DNA from: Pectinophora gossypiella
Lineage: Eukaryota > Arthropoda > Insecta > Lepidoptera > Gelechiidae
Assembly: GCF_024362695.1 (NCBI RefSeq)
Contig: NC_065415.1
Coordinates: forward strand, 4,133,438 to 4,197,437
Reading direction: 5' to 3'
DNA: 64,000 nt
Both the position numbers and the translations under genes were made by a program. Positions within the stretch are counted from its first letter, which is position 1; each line of letters opens with the position of its first letter. The notes beneath the pieces were generated by a model that saw nothing but the letters and a program-made list of their open reading frames with translations, was not told the DNA's origin and searched no databases. Below are positions 53,974-63,947 of the stretch, piece by piece.

Positions 53974-54537
53974 CTATAATAGAGGTCTTAAGTTCGATTC
54001 TCGGCCGATAAAATTTTGGAGACGACAGTTTATAAGTTGTCTCTTAGATATTAGAATTTATTCCATTTGCCCACCGAATAGTGTGGTAGAGTTTGCCCAG
54101 GTAGGGTATCGTTACCGTGGTTAGAGTTGGACGTATACCCTATAAAAAGTGAAATGATTATCTATAATAAAGGTCTTAAGTTCGATTTTCGGCCGGTACA
54201 ATTTTGGAGACGACAGTTTATAAGTTGTCTCTTAGATAATAGAATTTATTTCACTTGCCCACCGAATAGTGTGGTAGAGTTTGCCCAGGTAGGGTATCGT
54301 TACCGTGGTTAGAGTTGGACGTATACCCTATAAAAAGTGAAATGATTATCTATAATAGAGGTCTTAAGTTCGATTTTCGGCCGGTACAATTTTGGAGACG
54401 ACAGTTTATAAGTTGTCTCTTAGATAATAGAATTTATTTCACTTGCCCACCGAATAGTGTGGTAGAGTTTGCCCAGGTAGGGTATCGTTACCGTGGTTAG
54501 AGTTGGACGTATACCCTATAAAAAGTGAAATGATTAG
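53974..54537 (+). repeat. 188-bp tandem repeat, three copies
   Basis: Units start at 53974, 54162 and 54350 (CTATAATA). Units 2 and 3 differ by about one base, unit 1 by several. Each holds GGTCTTAAGTTCGATTTTCG, B-box-like, and GTTTGCCCAGGTAGGGTATC. Repeated frames of 61-86 codons inside are tandem echoes with no domain. Confidence 0.95.
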
Positions 54538-54540
54538 AGT

Positions 54541-54652
54541 GACATACATACATAAACACCCTATATACATCCCACTGCTGGGCACAGGCCTCTCCTCAAT
54601 CAACCGTAGGGGGTATGGAGCATACTTCACCACGCTGCTCCAATGCGACAAC
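54541..54652 (-). mobile_element. SINE-A 3' fragment next to a (TGAA)n run
   Basis: ATACATAAACACCCTATATA, CCCACTGCTGGGCACAGGCC, GGGGGTATGGAGCATACTTC. (TGAA)n follows at 54661-54688. Confidence 0.9.
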
Positions 54653-54734
54653 GAAATTGTAATGAATGAATGAATGAATAAATGAATGGAATTATTTTGT
54701 GTGTATGAGTGACATTATACATTTTTGTTAAATA

Positions 54735-54862
54735 TAAGCTCGCTGATGGTAACTGAGGATGTGGTCTAGGGTGGATTACGCTTACCAAACAAAAGCCTAT
54801 TCACTCTAGCCTTGAAGAATCCCAGATTATAACGAGTTGGAAAAAGACGACGGCAGATAGCA
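54735..54862 (-). mobile_element. LINE-j C-terminus
   Basis: Reverse strand TTCCAACTCGTTATAATCTG and CTAGAGTGAATAGGCTTTTG parallel the last codons of LINE-j at 23.4-23.5 kb (NLG.FK.RVN). Only the end is present. Confidence 0.72.
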
Positions 54863-55142
54863 CCAGTCCTTTGCTGTTCTGTTTTGTGTATAGTGTTTGT
54901 TTGTATCTTTTGTCTCTTTCGTACTAAGTTGTATACCGTAAGTGCGAGAGAGACATATTTCTCGTCTGTCGATTAACAAGGTACTTAAGTACCTATATCT
55001 TGTATGTCACCTCAGGGTTAAACAAAGTAGGTAGTTAGGTACTCTTTTATTCCTTCAAGTCCATGTATAACAACAAAAAGACACACGGATTACGCTCTTA
55101 GGTGTAATATATTATAATAAGGGAGAACTTTCCACCCATAAA

Positions 55143-55469
55143 CAGCCTCCATGGTCTAGTGGTTAGAGCGTTAGGCTCACGATCTGGAGGTCCGGGTTCG
55201 ATTCCCGATGGGGACATTGTCCAAATCACTTTGTGAGACTGTCCTTTGTTTGGTAAGGACTTTTCAGGCTTGAATCACCTGATTGTCCGAAAAAGTAAGA
55301 TGATTCCGTGCTTCGGAGGGCACGTTAAGCCGTTGGTCCCGGCTATTAGCCGTAAAAACACCTCCACCAACCCGCAGTGGAGCAGCGTGGTGGGGTATGC
55401 TCCATACCCCCTCCGGTTGATTGAGGGGAGGCCTGTGCCCAGCAGTGGGACGTATATAGGCAGTTTATG
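55143..55469 (+). mobile_element. SINE-A, complete young copy with 13-bp TSD
   Basis: Head CAGCCTCCATGGTCTAGTGG, B box GGTTCGATTCCC, core CTTCGGAGGGCACGTTAAGC, tail CGTATATAGGCAGTTTATG. TTCCACCCATAAA flanks at 55130-55142 and 55470-55482. Nearly identical to the copies at 58.5 and 62.2 kb. Confidence 0.97.
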
Positions 55470-55482
55470 TTCCACCCATAAA

Positions 55483-56283
55483 GACTGTCTCCTCCATTAG
55501 ACGGCTATGGCTTCAAGTAACGCATGGAAGCGTGTGTTTTATCGCCTGTTGTTTTGTTCCGAGCGATTGCTAGCCAGAGCGTTTGGATAATGTAATCTTC
55601 CAGGCACTGAAGGCTGGTTTAAATTACTACGGCGCACTTGACCTTGTTAAAGGGCGCGCGTAGGGCATGTTATTTACATTTCTCAGTCTAAATGAAGATT
55701 GTAATGTTAGTGTTGTTGATATAGAAGATGGATGGATTTGCGATTCGATACCTATCAAGCTTGGACAAGGCGCTCTTCGATTAGGTTATAGATACTGTTT
55801 TGTTTTTGTAAATAAGTTTTTTGATTATTACAAAAAGGCAAAGTAAGAAATGTGTTTCTACTAACCTGTTACTACAAACATACGCTCTGGGTGATTGTAG
55901 GAGCGGATTCAGCTTTTATGGGGGGGTTGGTGTCACCAGGTGGCAGACAACCTATCTACGTAGAGAATTTGATAACATTGTAACATTGCAGTTGCCACCC
56001 ATGACTCAACCTGTCGCCAACGCGGGGGTCATGACCCCTATGACACCGCCCCCATAGTAGTGAGATGTAGATGGACTGTCTATGTTTTTTTTAAAGTGCG
56101 TAATACAAGTGTTGTATCAATGTGGCTTCAAGCATGTGGTCCTGCTGACACTACCTAACAGTTTTAGTAATACTGTAAGTATAGGTATGTCCTGTTGAAT
56201 GAATTTAGTTGATTGCTTTCCTACTGAACATATTTCATTGTCAATATTGAAATATTCCATTCAGACAAGAGCTAAAGCTTTCC
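55483..56283. other. Unassigned DNA
   Basis: The frame at 55821-56057 includes a proline-rich end but no domain. It may be part of an unnamed repeat. Confidence 0.45.
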
Positions 56284-56822
56284 TCGAGCGACTTTCCAAG
56301 ATACGCTCCCCAAAGATATAGATGGTCTTTATTTAACTGTACAGAGTTGCCTTCATTTAGCCTTCTAATTTCATGGACTACAGACATACAGTCATGAGCA
56401 ATATAATGTACCCACTTTAGGACTCTGTCGCACTAACATATTTGACATTTAGTGAGACTTACAGTTCAACTTGTCAAAAAAGTTAATGTGACATGGTACC
56501 AAAGTGTATACATATTAATGCTCGTGACCGTACATATACATCTTTTATCTTTGTTTTTGGGTATAAACGACACCCACTCATTACACCCAGGCTCAATATA
56601 TCTTCCACCCATTATTATTCTGATCAAATTAAACAGAAGTAATATACGTAGCAACATAATTCTATACCTACTATATCTGATCCAAATATCAAGCAATTAT
56701 TTTCATATAAACCTATGCCGTTACATTATATTTTTGAACAATGAGAAAACAGGTAATTTTACGTTAAATCTGTACAACGCCATCTATTCTGTTCTTGGAA
56801 ACCATAGCCTGGAAGGTCCCTT
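56284..56822 (+). mobile_element. MITE-3 interrupted by MITE-1
   Basis: ACTTTCCAAGATACGCTCCC to ATTTCATGGACTACAGACAT, then MITE-1, then ATACATCTTTTATCTTTG to TGGAAACCATAGCCTGGAAG. The 146-codon frame across it (56452-56892) spans both MITEs and is not a gene. Confidence 0.9.
56388..56534. mobile_element. MITE-1 nested in MITE-3
   Basis: TACAGTCATGAGCAATATAA to GCTCGTGACCGTA, inserted at a TA in MITE-3. Confidence 0.93.
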
Positions 56823-56934
56823 ATTATTATTTTTTTTTTTTGGGCTTTTAACAAAATTTGTTATGCCAGCCCCATCGATCAAGACTGACTAAAACTGATA
56901 AAAAATCATATTTAATTCATGCCTCCACCCACAA

Positions 56935-57262
56935 CAGCCTAAGATGTGATGCTGTTGTGAATGAAAACATAAATCAAATATGATTCTCTGCTCGTAGGTT
57001 CTGATAAAAAGGCCTCCAAGATACCTATATCACTATTCTGACTCCTAATTTTTAGATGTTTAAATAAAAACAGCCTTTGTGAGACATTCCGAGTACATTC
57101 ATATAAGATATGGTACGTATCTTCCCTCTTCCCACAAACTTCGCAGTTTGGGGAAGAGGTTTTTTTCATTAAGTAAGCCAAGCTCTTTAATGGAATATGC
57201 CCAGATCTTAACCTAAAAGCAATTTTGAGAAGTTTCCTCCCGAACTAAACACCGGTCCCTTA
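56935..57262 (-). mobile_element. C-terminus of an RNase-H-class LINE
   Basis: The minus strand reads LLKIAFRLRSGHIPLKSLAY then CEVCGKREDTYHILYECTRN and stops at about 56939. The R-x-R-x-G-H ... C-x-x-C ... E-D-x-x-H-x-x-x-x-C pattern is the post-RNase-H ending of I/R1-type elements. It is open for about 100 codons, so the insertion is fairly recent, but RT and endonuclease are absent. Confidence 0.78.
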
Positions 57263-57378
57263 CTATATGGAGGGCGATAATACTTACCTCCTTTAGCAAT
57301 AGGCTACTTGACAACCTAATCATATGAGATACTTTAACGAAACGTCAAAACGAAAGTTTTCTTTGGAGTTTGAAATAT

Positions 57379-57645
57379 CATCACCAGCCCATTAACGTCC
57401 CCACTGCTGGGGTACGAGCCTTCCCTATGGATGGATAGGGAGATCGGGCCAGTGCGGATTGATGGTTATTAACGACTGCTAATGCAGCCGGGACCAACGG
57501 CTTAACGTGTCTTCCGAAGCACGGAGGAGCTCGAGATGAAAACTTTTTTTGTGGTCACCCATCCTATGACCGGCCTTTGCGAAAGTTGCTTAACTTCAAC
57601 AATCGCAGATCGAGCGCGTTTTCCGCTGAGACACCGAGCTCCTCC
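57379..57645 (-). mobile_element. SINE-C, complete copy
   Basis: Reverse: CATCACCAGCCCATTAACGT, GGTCACCCATCCTATGACCG, GTTGCTTAACTTCAACAATC and CACCGAGCTCCTCC. About 20 bases are deleted between GATCGGGCC and AGTGCGGATT. Confidence 0.94.
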
Positions 57646-58491
57646 AATGTATGGAAATATATATGGTATTTATTAAGTTTGAGTTAGAAGTTTTGGTTCT
57701 ACTCACTGATGATATGAATTTTATAACGTCTCATGGAAATTGAAAGTATCAATAAACGTTTCTTTTTCTGTCGATTTTATAAACGTTAACAACAAACTTC
57801 TTTATGGAAGTTCACGGGAACTTGGTTCCCTTGTCCCCATGGCGAGTGTACGACAAGTTTCCAAGAACCCGTCACGTTCCAGCACATTCCTAAACCACCC
57901 CGTATTGTAAAGGGGGAACTTCTCTCGCCATTTTATGGTTATTATAATAAGTTATGTACAACTTTGTGCAAAGTCGGCGGGAACGTGTTTCATGCTTTAA
58001 AACAGCGAGTCAGAAGCGAGGCATTTAATTTAGTGATGGGTACAGAGCGTGTGAGCGATTTAACTGAGTAAGCTAACATAACATAATATCTTTATTTGTA
58101 CTTGTATCTTTTAAAGCCTTAAATATATGACAATATTAGTTTACATTTATAAGTATGTAGTTACAGCTGTTATCCCTAAAAGTTTTAAAACTGAGCTAAG
58201 GATACCAGCTACCATCCAAGAGTTGTATGCAGAAAGCCAAAATTGAGGGTGCTGACAATGAATATTGTTATAATATTTATTTGAATAATATCTTCAGTGA
58301 CTATTTCTCTCACTGGCTCATCGCCGAGCGTATATCTCTTTAAAAATCACGCGGTTCTTCGCGCGCTTAAGTGTTTTAATCGACAGAGACGACAATATAT
58401 ACACGCAAGAGAGTGAGCGAGAACGATAGCTACGCTCGATGTAGCTTGTAAGGAAGAACTACTGGATAATATGTATTTTATAATGTCCGCT
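57646..58491. other. Mostly unassigned DNA
   Basis: 58080-58215 looks like an AT-rich LINE 3' tail in reverse (ATAATATCTTTATTTGTACT). The rest shows no gene or named repeat. Confidence 0.45.
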
Positions 58492-58815
58492 TTAACAGCC
58501 TCCGTGGTCTAGTGGTTAGAGCGTTAGGCTCACGATCTGGAGGTCCGGGTTCGATTCCCGATGGGGACATTGTCCAAATCACTTTGTGAGACTGTCCTTT
58601 GTTTGGTAAGGACTTTTCAGGCTTGAATCACCTGATTGTCCGAAAAAGTAAGATGATTTCGTGCTTCGGAGGGCACGTTAAGCCGTTGGTCCCGGCTATT
58701 AGCCGGTAAAAAACACCCGCATTGGAGCAGCGTGGTGGAGCATGCTCCATACCCCCTCCGGGTGATTGAGGGGATGCCTCTGCCCAGCAGTGGGACGTAT
58801 ATAGACTGTTTATGT
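58492..58815 (+). mobile_element. SINE-A, complete young copy with 13-bp TSD
   Basis: Head CAGCCTCCGTGGTCTAGTGG, B box GGTTCGATTCCC, tail GACGTATATAGACTGTTTAT. TATAATGTCCGCT flanks at 58479-58491 and 58816-58828. Confidence 0.97.
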
Positions 58816-59047
58816 TATAATGTCCGCTAACACCATAAGGCTTATATGTTACTGAACTAAAAGTGCTATCTGCTGAGCTAAAAGAGTGATTCAAATCCCA
58901 CGATCCGAAAGATTCCAATCGCTCTGCTCTTCTATGTGAACCATTCCCCTCTCTTATATTATTTCGCTTTGTTTTATTAATAATACGAAGTTCTAACTTG
59001 CTTTTCTGACATAACACGTTTCAAAGTGGCATTTGAATAATAACGAC

Positions 59048-59240
59048 TTCTTCTATCGTGTGGGTTGTGAGGTGGATTACCAACCCCATCAACCCTGGTG
59101 TTAGGGTTACTATTGAGCCGCCAAAGGCCCCTGATGTGGCTCCTTTGGTGTGGAGCCTTTGGCGGCTCAATAGTAACCCTGACACCAGGGTTGATGAGGC
59201 TGGTATTCCACCTCACAACCCACACGATAAGAAGAAGAAG
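59048..59240. mobile_element. Two SINE-B ends in inverted orientation
   Basis: TCTATCGTGTGGGTTGTGAG...CCGCCAAAGGCCCC (59050-59134, minus) faces GGAGCCTTTGGCGGCTCAAT...CACACGATAAGAAGAAG (59152-59240, plus). The arms are about 88 bp and more than 90% complementary, with an 18-nt centre. Confidence 0.92.
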
Positions 59241-59261
59241 ATCACAGGCTTATTATTTTAG

Positions 59262-59340
59262 CGGCCCCTTTGGTCCTGTAGTTGAGCGACTGGAGGTCCT
59301 GAGTTCGACTCCCACAAGATCCATTGTCCGAAAGAGCCAC
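59262..59340 (+). mobile_element. tRNA-like SINE head, short
   Basis: GCGGCCCCTTTGGTCCTGTA, GTTGAGCGACTGGAGGTCC and B-box-like GAGTTCGACTCCC. Lacks part of the anticodon arm. Confidence 0.6.
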
Positions 59341-59700
59341 AAGTTATCAAAAGACAACTTGCGGCAAATTTTCATTATTTCAATGGCAGTAAAAGCTTTT
59401 ACATCGGCCAGTAAGCAGCTATAAGTATGTATGTACTTACCTACGTAAAACACATAATATTATTATCGATACAAGAATCGATTCCGTCTTGTATTACACA
59501 CATCGATTATAGTTCTCCGAGATGAGTGCTCAGCAAACTCTGATGCGCGAAGTGGTTCACACAAAAGACCTTCGCACGCTATTTTTCTGTGAACAACCTT
59601 TTTCATACTTTTAAAAGGTCTATTAAAATCTTATAATGGTTTTCAGTGAAGCGGTGATGTAAGGCAGAAACGTATAAGCTAACAAAGAATAAACTATAAT
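59341..59700. other. Unassigned DNA
   Basis: Nothing recognisable. Confidence 0.45.
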
Positions 59701-59711
59701 ACTGCGTATGG

Positions 59712-59984
59712 TCAACGTGCTCGGTCTGCGATTGTTGAAGTTAAGCAACTTTCGCAAAGGCCGGTCATATGATGGGTGACCACAAAAAAAAAAGTTTTCA
59801 TCTCGAACTCCTCCTTGCTTCGGAAGGCACGTTAAGCCGTTGGTCCCGGCTGCATTAGCAGTCGTAAATAACCACCAATCCGCACTGGGCCGGCGTGGTG
59901 GTTTAAGGCCCGTTCTCCCTATTCATCCATAGGGAAGGCCCGTGCCCCAGCAGTGGGGACGTTAATGGGCTGGTGATGATGATG
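59712..59984 (+). mobile_element. SINE-C, slightly 5'-truncated, with 11-bp TSD
   Basis: GTGCTCGGTCTGCGATTGTT, GAAGTTAAGCAAC (59737-59749), GATGGGTGACC (59771-59781), core and (GAT)n tail. ACTGCGTATGG flanks at 59701-59711 and 59985-59995. The insertion itself lacks the tRNA A box. Confidence 0.95.
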
Positions 59985-60007
59985 ACTGCGTATGGATTAA
60001 TTGTACT

Positions 60008-60178
60008 TACGAAAAAGTAAGATGAATTCCGTGTTGGAAGACACGTTAAGCCTTTTACTAACCCAAATCTCTCCACCAACTCGCACTGTAGCAGCTTGGT
60101 GGAGTATGATCCATACCCCCTCAGGTTGATTGAGACTCCCCTATGCCCAGCAGTGGGAGTTGGTACGTACGATTATTA
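60008..60178 (+). mobile_element. SINE-A, 5'-truncated and diverged
   Basis: ACGAAAAAGTAAGATGAATT, GCAGCTTGGTGGAGTATGAT, CATACCCCCTCAGGTTGATT, CCCAGCAGTGGGAG. Confidence 0.85.
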
Positions 60179-60234
60179 GACTATATATGTCATGTTACGT
60201 TACTTCCTACGTATGGAAGGGAGCAAAAGTAGTC

Positions 60235-60500
60235 ATAAGTATTGCTATTAGACAATAGGGTATTTGACTGGGTCAAAGATAAATTCTAAAATATTAATCT
60301 AGAAATAAAAGCCAGTCTTCGATAATCAAAAATCAATTTCATTTTACTTTTCGACTTATTTTCGAATATTATTTATGAATTGATTAACAATGAGTACGAC
60401 GTTTGACCGCTTTTATTGATGACGTCACAGGATAGTATTTCCATACAGATTCATAAGAAAACATTCGTTTTGACGTTTCCTAAAAAGTCAAGTAAGTAGC
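60235..60500. repeat. Repeat-6 copy
   Basis: GACAATAGGGTATTTGACTG, GGTCAAAGATAAATTCTAAA, TTGATGACGTCACAGGATAG and TTTTGACGTTTCCTAAAAAG. Confidence 0.6.
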
Positions 60501-60827
60501 CTGTTATAATTATTCAAATTCATATTTCCATTTGATAAAACAAATACTTACCTACCAAGTGTCAAATTAATAAATTTAGCTTAAGCCTCTTGAAATATGG
60601 AGGTGGCATTCTTTTGAAAATGCTCGTACGGACCCTAAGGGTATTGTGCTAAGGAAATTAGACGAGCACGTAATGAATTGTGAGCAAAACGGAGGTTTTT
60701 CATTTACGTTACGCGTAATGGAATGAGCTTTTTCAACGAAATTCTTAGATATAATATCTTTAATTTATTGAGCAAACGTGGTCTGTGTATATTTTTGCAA
60801 TGGTGTGTTTTAGTTACTTAATAATAA

Positions 60828-61165
60828 TAAGATGGGTGGCACATCCAGTGAGAGGCGAGTCACCGCCTGCTCATTTTATCCATGTTTACCAACATTGGTC
60901 GAGCTGGCGCCATAGGCCCACATAACCCCAGTGTCCCGGTCCAGTAACCCTCAACCCAATAGCCCAGTTCCCTTTGTTCCCATAATCTGCAATAGTCCTA
61001 CACGAACCGGGGATTGTCTTTGGGTGCACTCCCATAGTGCATACAGGGATAATCACCGGTTTGTGTCACACAATATTTAGATTAAATTGTCTTAAGGGGC
61101 CTCCACGTGTTTTCTTCGGCCCCACGCACGCCTTCCAAAAGTCCGGGACTCCATAATCCCGAGAT
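60828..61165 (-). repeat. Interspersed repeat, unclassified
   Basis: On the minus strand GGTGACTCGCCTCTCACTGG followed by ATGTGCCACCCATC marks an end. The rest has balanced composition (GGCGCCATAGGCCCACATAA) unlike its flanks. Judged a mobile-element fragment on composition and a remembered resemblance only. Confidence 0.4.
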
Positions 61166-61249
61166 ATGGAAACGACATACAATAATAAGATAATAAACAC
61201 ACTGTGGTCCTGTGGTACAACGGGTACAACGGCTTGCTTCTCAATCGGG

Positions 61250-61820
61250 GAATTGGGTAGTTTCCTAGGTCAAAGATAAATTATGAAATTCGGATTACTA
61301 AATAAAGACAGATCCAAAGGTGACAAAAACGTTTTCTTTTTTCTACTTAACTTATTTATGAATTTTAATAAAGAAAAATGTAATAATAAGTGCGACATTT
61401 TCTCAGGTTTTTTTTATGACGTTGCTAAAAAACCAACGTTTTTTATATAAATATAAACTTATTTTTTTTAACTTTTTTATCCCTTTGGGGAAAGGCAAAG
61501 GCAAAGCCGTGCAGCCGTCGTCTAATGTATTTTTTTTGTCATGTCCAAATCTTAATAAAGCCGAAGCCACGTCTTGTGTGAGTATTTATCAATGTTCTTT
61601 ATTTCAAGTCCTTTATAAAAGTGTCTTATCTAAAATATTCATGGTTTATGACAACCGGACGTCGTATAGTAGACAACCATTACTGCCAGGGTCAAGTATA
61701 GAAAAGACACTTGTCCATAGAGAATGTCTGAAAAATGTATACAAATTACCTGAAATAGGAGACAATTTCGTGGTTTTACGTTTAGTAAAAAGTAACTGAT
61801 TGGAATAATTGGAAACTACC
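61250..61820. repeat. Repeat-6 copy with internal insertion
   Basis: GTTTCCTAGGTCAAAGATAA starts it and TTTTACGTTTAGTAAAAAGT ends it. Between, about 61430-61740 is unrelated, with GGGGAAAGGCAAAGGCAAAG. A 127-codon frame (61416-61799) spans insert and repeat and shows no domain, so I do not call it a gene. Confidence 0.5.
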
Positions 61821-61844
61821 CTATTACCAATGAGTCAATATAGA

Positions 61845-62105
61845 CGACGATTCGGTGGCGCACCATCATGTTGGTATAACAACATATAACTCGGTGAAGT
61901 GTGGGTGCTTTTTTCATGATGCGATGTAGTCATGAGCAATATAATGTACCCGCTTTAGGACTCTGTCGCACTAACATATTTGACATTTAGTGAGACTTAC
62001 AGTTCAATTTGTCAAAAAAGTTAATGTGACATAGTACCAAAGTGTATACATATTAATGCTCGTGACCGTATGTATCGCCCCAATTGGGAAAATTGTATCA
62101 TCATT
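61845..62105 (+). mobile_element. SINE-E interrupted by MITE-1
   Basis: CATCATGTTGGTATAACAAC, CTCGGTGAAGTGTGGGTGC and GATGCGATGTA, then MITE-1 (61927-62069), then TGTATCGCCCCAATTGGGA, the normal SINE-E continuation. Confidence 0.82.
61927..62069. mobile_element. MITE-1 nested in SINE-E
   Basis: GTCATGAGCAATATAATGTA to ATTAATGCTCGTGACCGTA at a TA. Confidence 0.93.
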
Positions 62106-62194
62106 AAGTACATAATGATCATTTTTCCATTTGCATTTTTAATTTTAATTCTTTTGTTTCCAACAAGACTTATTTTTGTTACATATGTTTACGA

Positions 62195-62531
62195 CAGCCT
62201 CCGTGGTCTAGTGGTTAGAGCGTTAGGCTCACGATCTGGAGGTCCGAGTTCGATTCCCGATGGGGACATTGTCGAAATCACTTTGTGAGACTGTCCTTTG
62301 TTTGGTAAGGACTTTTCAGGCTTGAATCACCTGATTGTCCGAAAAAGTAAGATGATTCCGTGCTTCGGAGGGCACGTTAAGCCGTTGGTCTCGGTTATTA
62401 GCCGTAAAAACACCTCCACCAACCCGCATTGGAGCAGCGTGGTGGGGTATGCTCCATACCCCCTCCGGTTGATTGAAGGGAGGCCTGTGCCCAGCAGTGG
62501 GACGTATATAGGCTGTTAATGATGATGAATG
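62195..62531 (+). mobile_element. SINE-A, complete young copy with 10-bp TSD
   Basis: Head CAGCCTCCGTGGTCTAGTGG, B box AGTTCGATTCCC, core, tail ATATAGGCTGTTAATGATGA. ATGTTTACGA flanks at 62185-62194 and 62532-62541. Confidence 0.97.
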
Positions 62532-62743
62532 ATGTTTACGATATATTTTAACTCTTATGTTTGTTATGAAGATTTATGGCTGTTTTCATAAGATAATTTC
62601 TGTTTAAGTTTCATACATATTTATTATATACTCATATACATTACGTTTTGTTGTTGTAATTGTGAATGCCATGTGTATCTGTAATTGGAGCACATTTAAG
62701 TACAAGAAATAACCTAAGACTTGATTTTTTTTTTTAATTTTAT

Positions 62744-62873
62744 CTTCTTCTATCGTGTGGGTTGAGTGGTGGAGTACCACTATACTATTGAACCGCCAAA
62801 GGCCCCTGACATGGCTCATGTAACGACTACGTACTTACATCAATAAGTAGTAACCGGGACCAACGGCTTAACG
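62744..62873 (-). mobile_element. SINE-B, 3' two-thirds with deletion
   Basis: TCTTCTATCGTGTGGGTTGA, then ATTGAACCGCCAAAGGCCCC and AGTAACCGGGACCAACGGCT. The CCCTGGTGTCAGGG block is deleted. It ends where the foldback begins. Confidence 0.85.
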
Positions 62874-63116
62874 GATACGGATACTACGCATTACGAATAC
62901 ATAATTTTACAAAACATAAGCTTTCGACTATATTTATTTATTTCAATAGGTATCTGTTGGTATAACTTACACATATTTTTAAGTTATAAAATCAAGTAAG
63001 ATATCTGTGCTTCGGAAGGCACGTTAAGCCGTGAAAAGATACCTATTGAAATAAATAAATACAGTCGAGACCTTATGTTGTGTAAAATTATGTATTCGTA
63101 ATGTAGTATCCGTATC
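62874..63116. mobile_element. Foldback element with SINE core in its loop
   Basis: GGATACGGATACTACGCATT...TTCAATAGGTATCT (62874-62955) is complementary to AGATACCTATTGAAATAAAT...AGTATCCGTATC (63037-63116). The loop holds TGTGCTTCGGAAGGCACGTT, the SINE core, opposite in orientation to the adjoining SINE-B. Confidence 0.85.
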
Positions 63117-63574
63117 TTTTTTATTCCACTGGAGTAATGTTCTTAAACATATCACGTACAAGTATTACGACGCATAATACGAAAGTACTTAGTATATCGT
63201 GCAAGGAAACTAATTTGGAGGGATTTTTCTCGACAGGTTGGCGTTTGCGCACTGGACGGGTTATAAATCACTGTAAGACCTCCCATCCATTGGGTACGAC
63301 CTACGCACATACCCTGTACTTAGCTTAGCATTATATGACTTAAGTAGTATTATACACACGGAGTAGAAGAGAGAGGCCCTAACGCGCATTTTATATGAGA
63401 ACCGCTATCGCCAGTTCAATCCTACTCTCTTTTACTACTATTCCTGCAAACTGATAACTACGATAGCTCTACTGCTTCTCAAATTCCATAGCCACTTTAC
63501 CGGCAATGTATATTTTATAACTGTTTTAAGACAGTAGTTAAACAAAAACTTTACAAAAAAGGTTATTATAAAGT
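63117..63574. other. Unassigned DNA
   Basis: The frame at 63137-63328 has no domain. Nothing else recognised. Confidence 0.45.
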
Positions 63575-63868
63575 TAGTGATTATTTAGAAGATATGAATG
63601 CATGGGATTAACTGTCTGAGAACTGATATTAGGCAGCTAAATTACTCAATTGTATACCAATATTTTATGTTTATTTTTATTTTTTTAAAGAACGTCTAGG
63701 GCCCTGTGCCGAGGTTTTTCTTGCAGCTTCTTTTCCCCGGCTATACAGGTTGTGAGAAGCTGCAGTAGTTTTAGGGGGATGAGACGTTCGTTATGTAAAA
63801 ATTGACGATTCAAAGTGTAACTATGTTACCTACTGAATAAAGATATTTTTGAATTTGAATTTGAATAT
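63575..63868 (+). mobile_element. LINE-r 3' UTR
   Basis: CATGGGATTAACTGTCTGAG, CTTGCAGCTTCTTTTCCCCG, TACTGAATAAAGATATTTTT and (GAATTT)n. Nearly identical to the reverse copy at 13.2-13.45 kb. Confidence 0.9.
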
Positions 63869-63947
63869 ATAATATGATAGCAATTGTATCATTAGTTTTC
63901 GTAAGACACTGTATACAAAAGTATTTTTTGAATAAATAGCCTTTTTT

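Noticed and set aside
54127..54500. Two almost identical 61-codon open frames
   Set aside because: They are the same frame seen in successive 188-bp tandem units, with no domain.
55143..55215. Possible tRNA gene (also at 1611, 5565, 11150, 17285, 38649, 58495, 62195)
   Set aside because: A and B boxes are good, but the acceptor strands do not pair, and each continues into a repeated SINE body with target duplications.
56452..56892. 146-codon open frame
   Set aside because: It runs through MITE-1 nested in MITE-3. Both are non-coding families found at several other places without this frame.
58628..59017. 129-codon open frame on the minus strand
   Set aside because: Most of it is reverse-strand SINE-A; the same frame pieces recur in other SINE-A copies.
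59725..59785. Possible 5S rRNA gene (also in the other SINE-C copies)
   Set aside because: Only about 60 nt of 5S-like sequence is present, joined to a tRNA fragment and a SINE core and tail. The 5S 5' and 3' ends are absent.
61416..61799. 127-codon open frame
   Set aside because: It begins and ends in repeat-6 and crosses an unrelated insert. No motif recognised, although the insert itself is unexplained.
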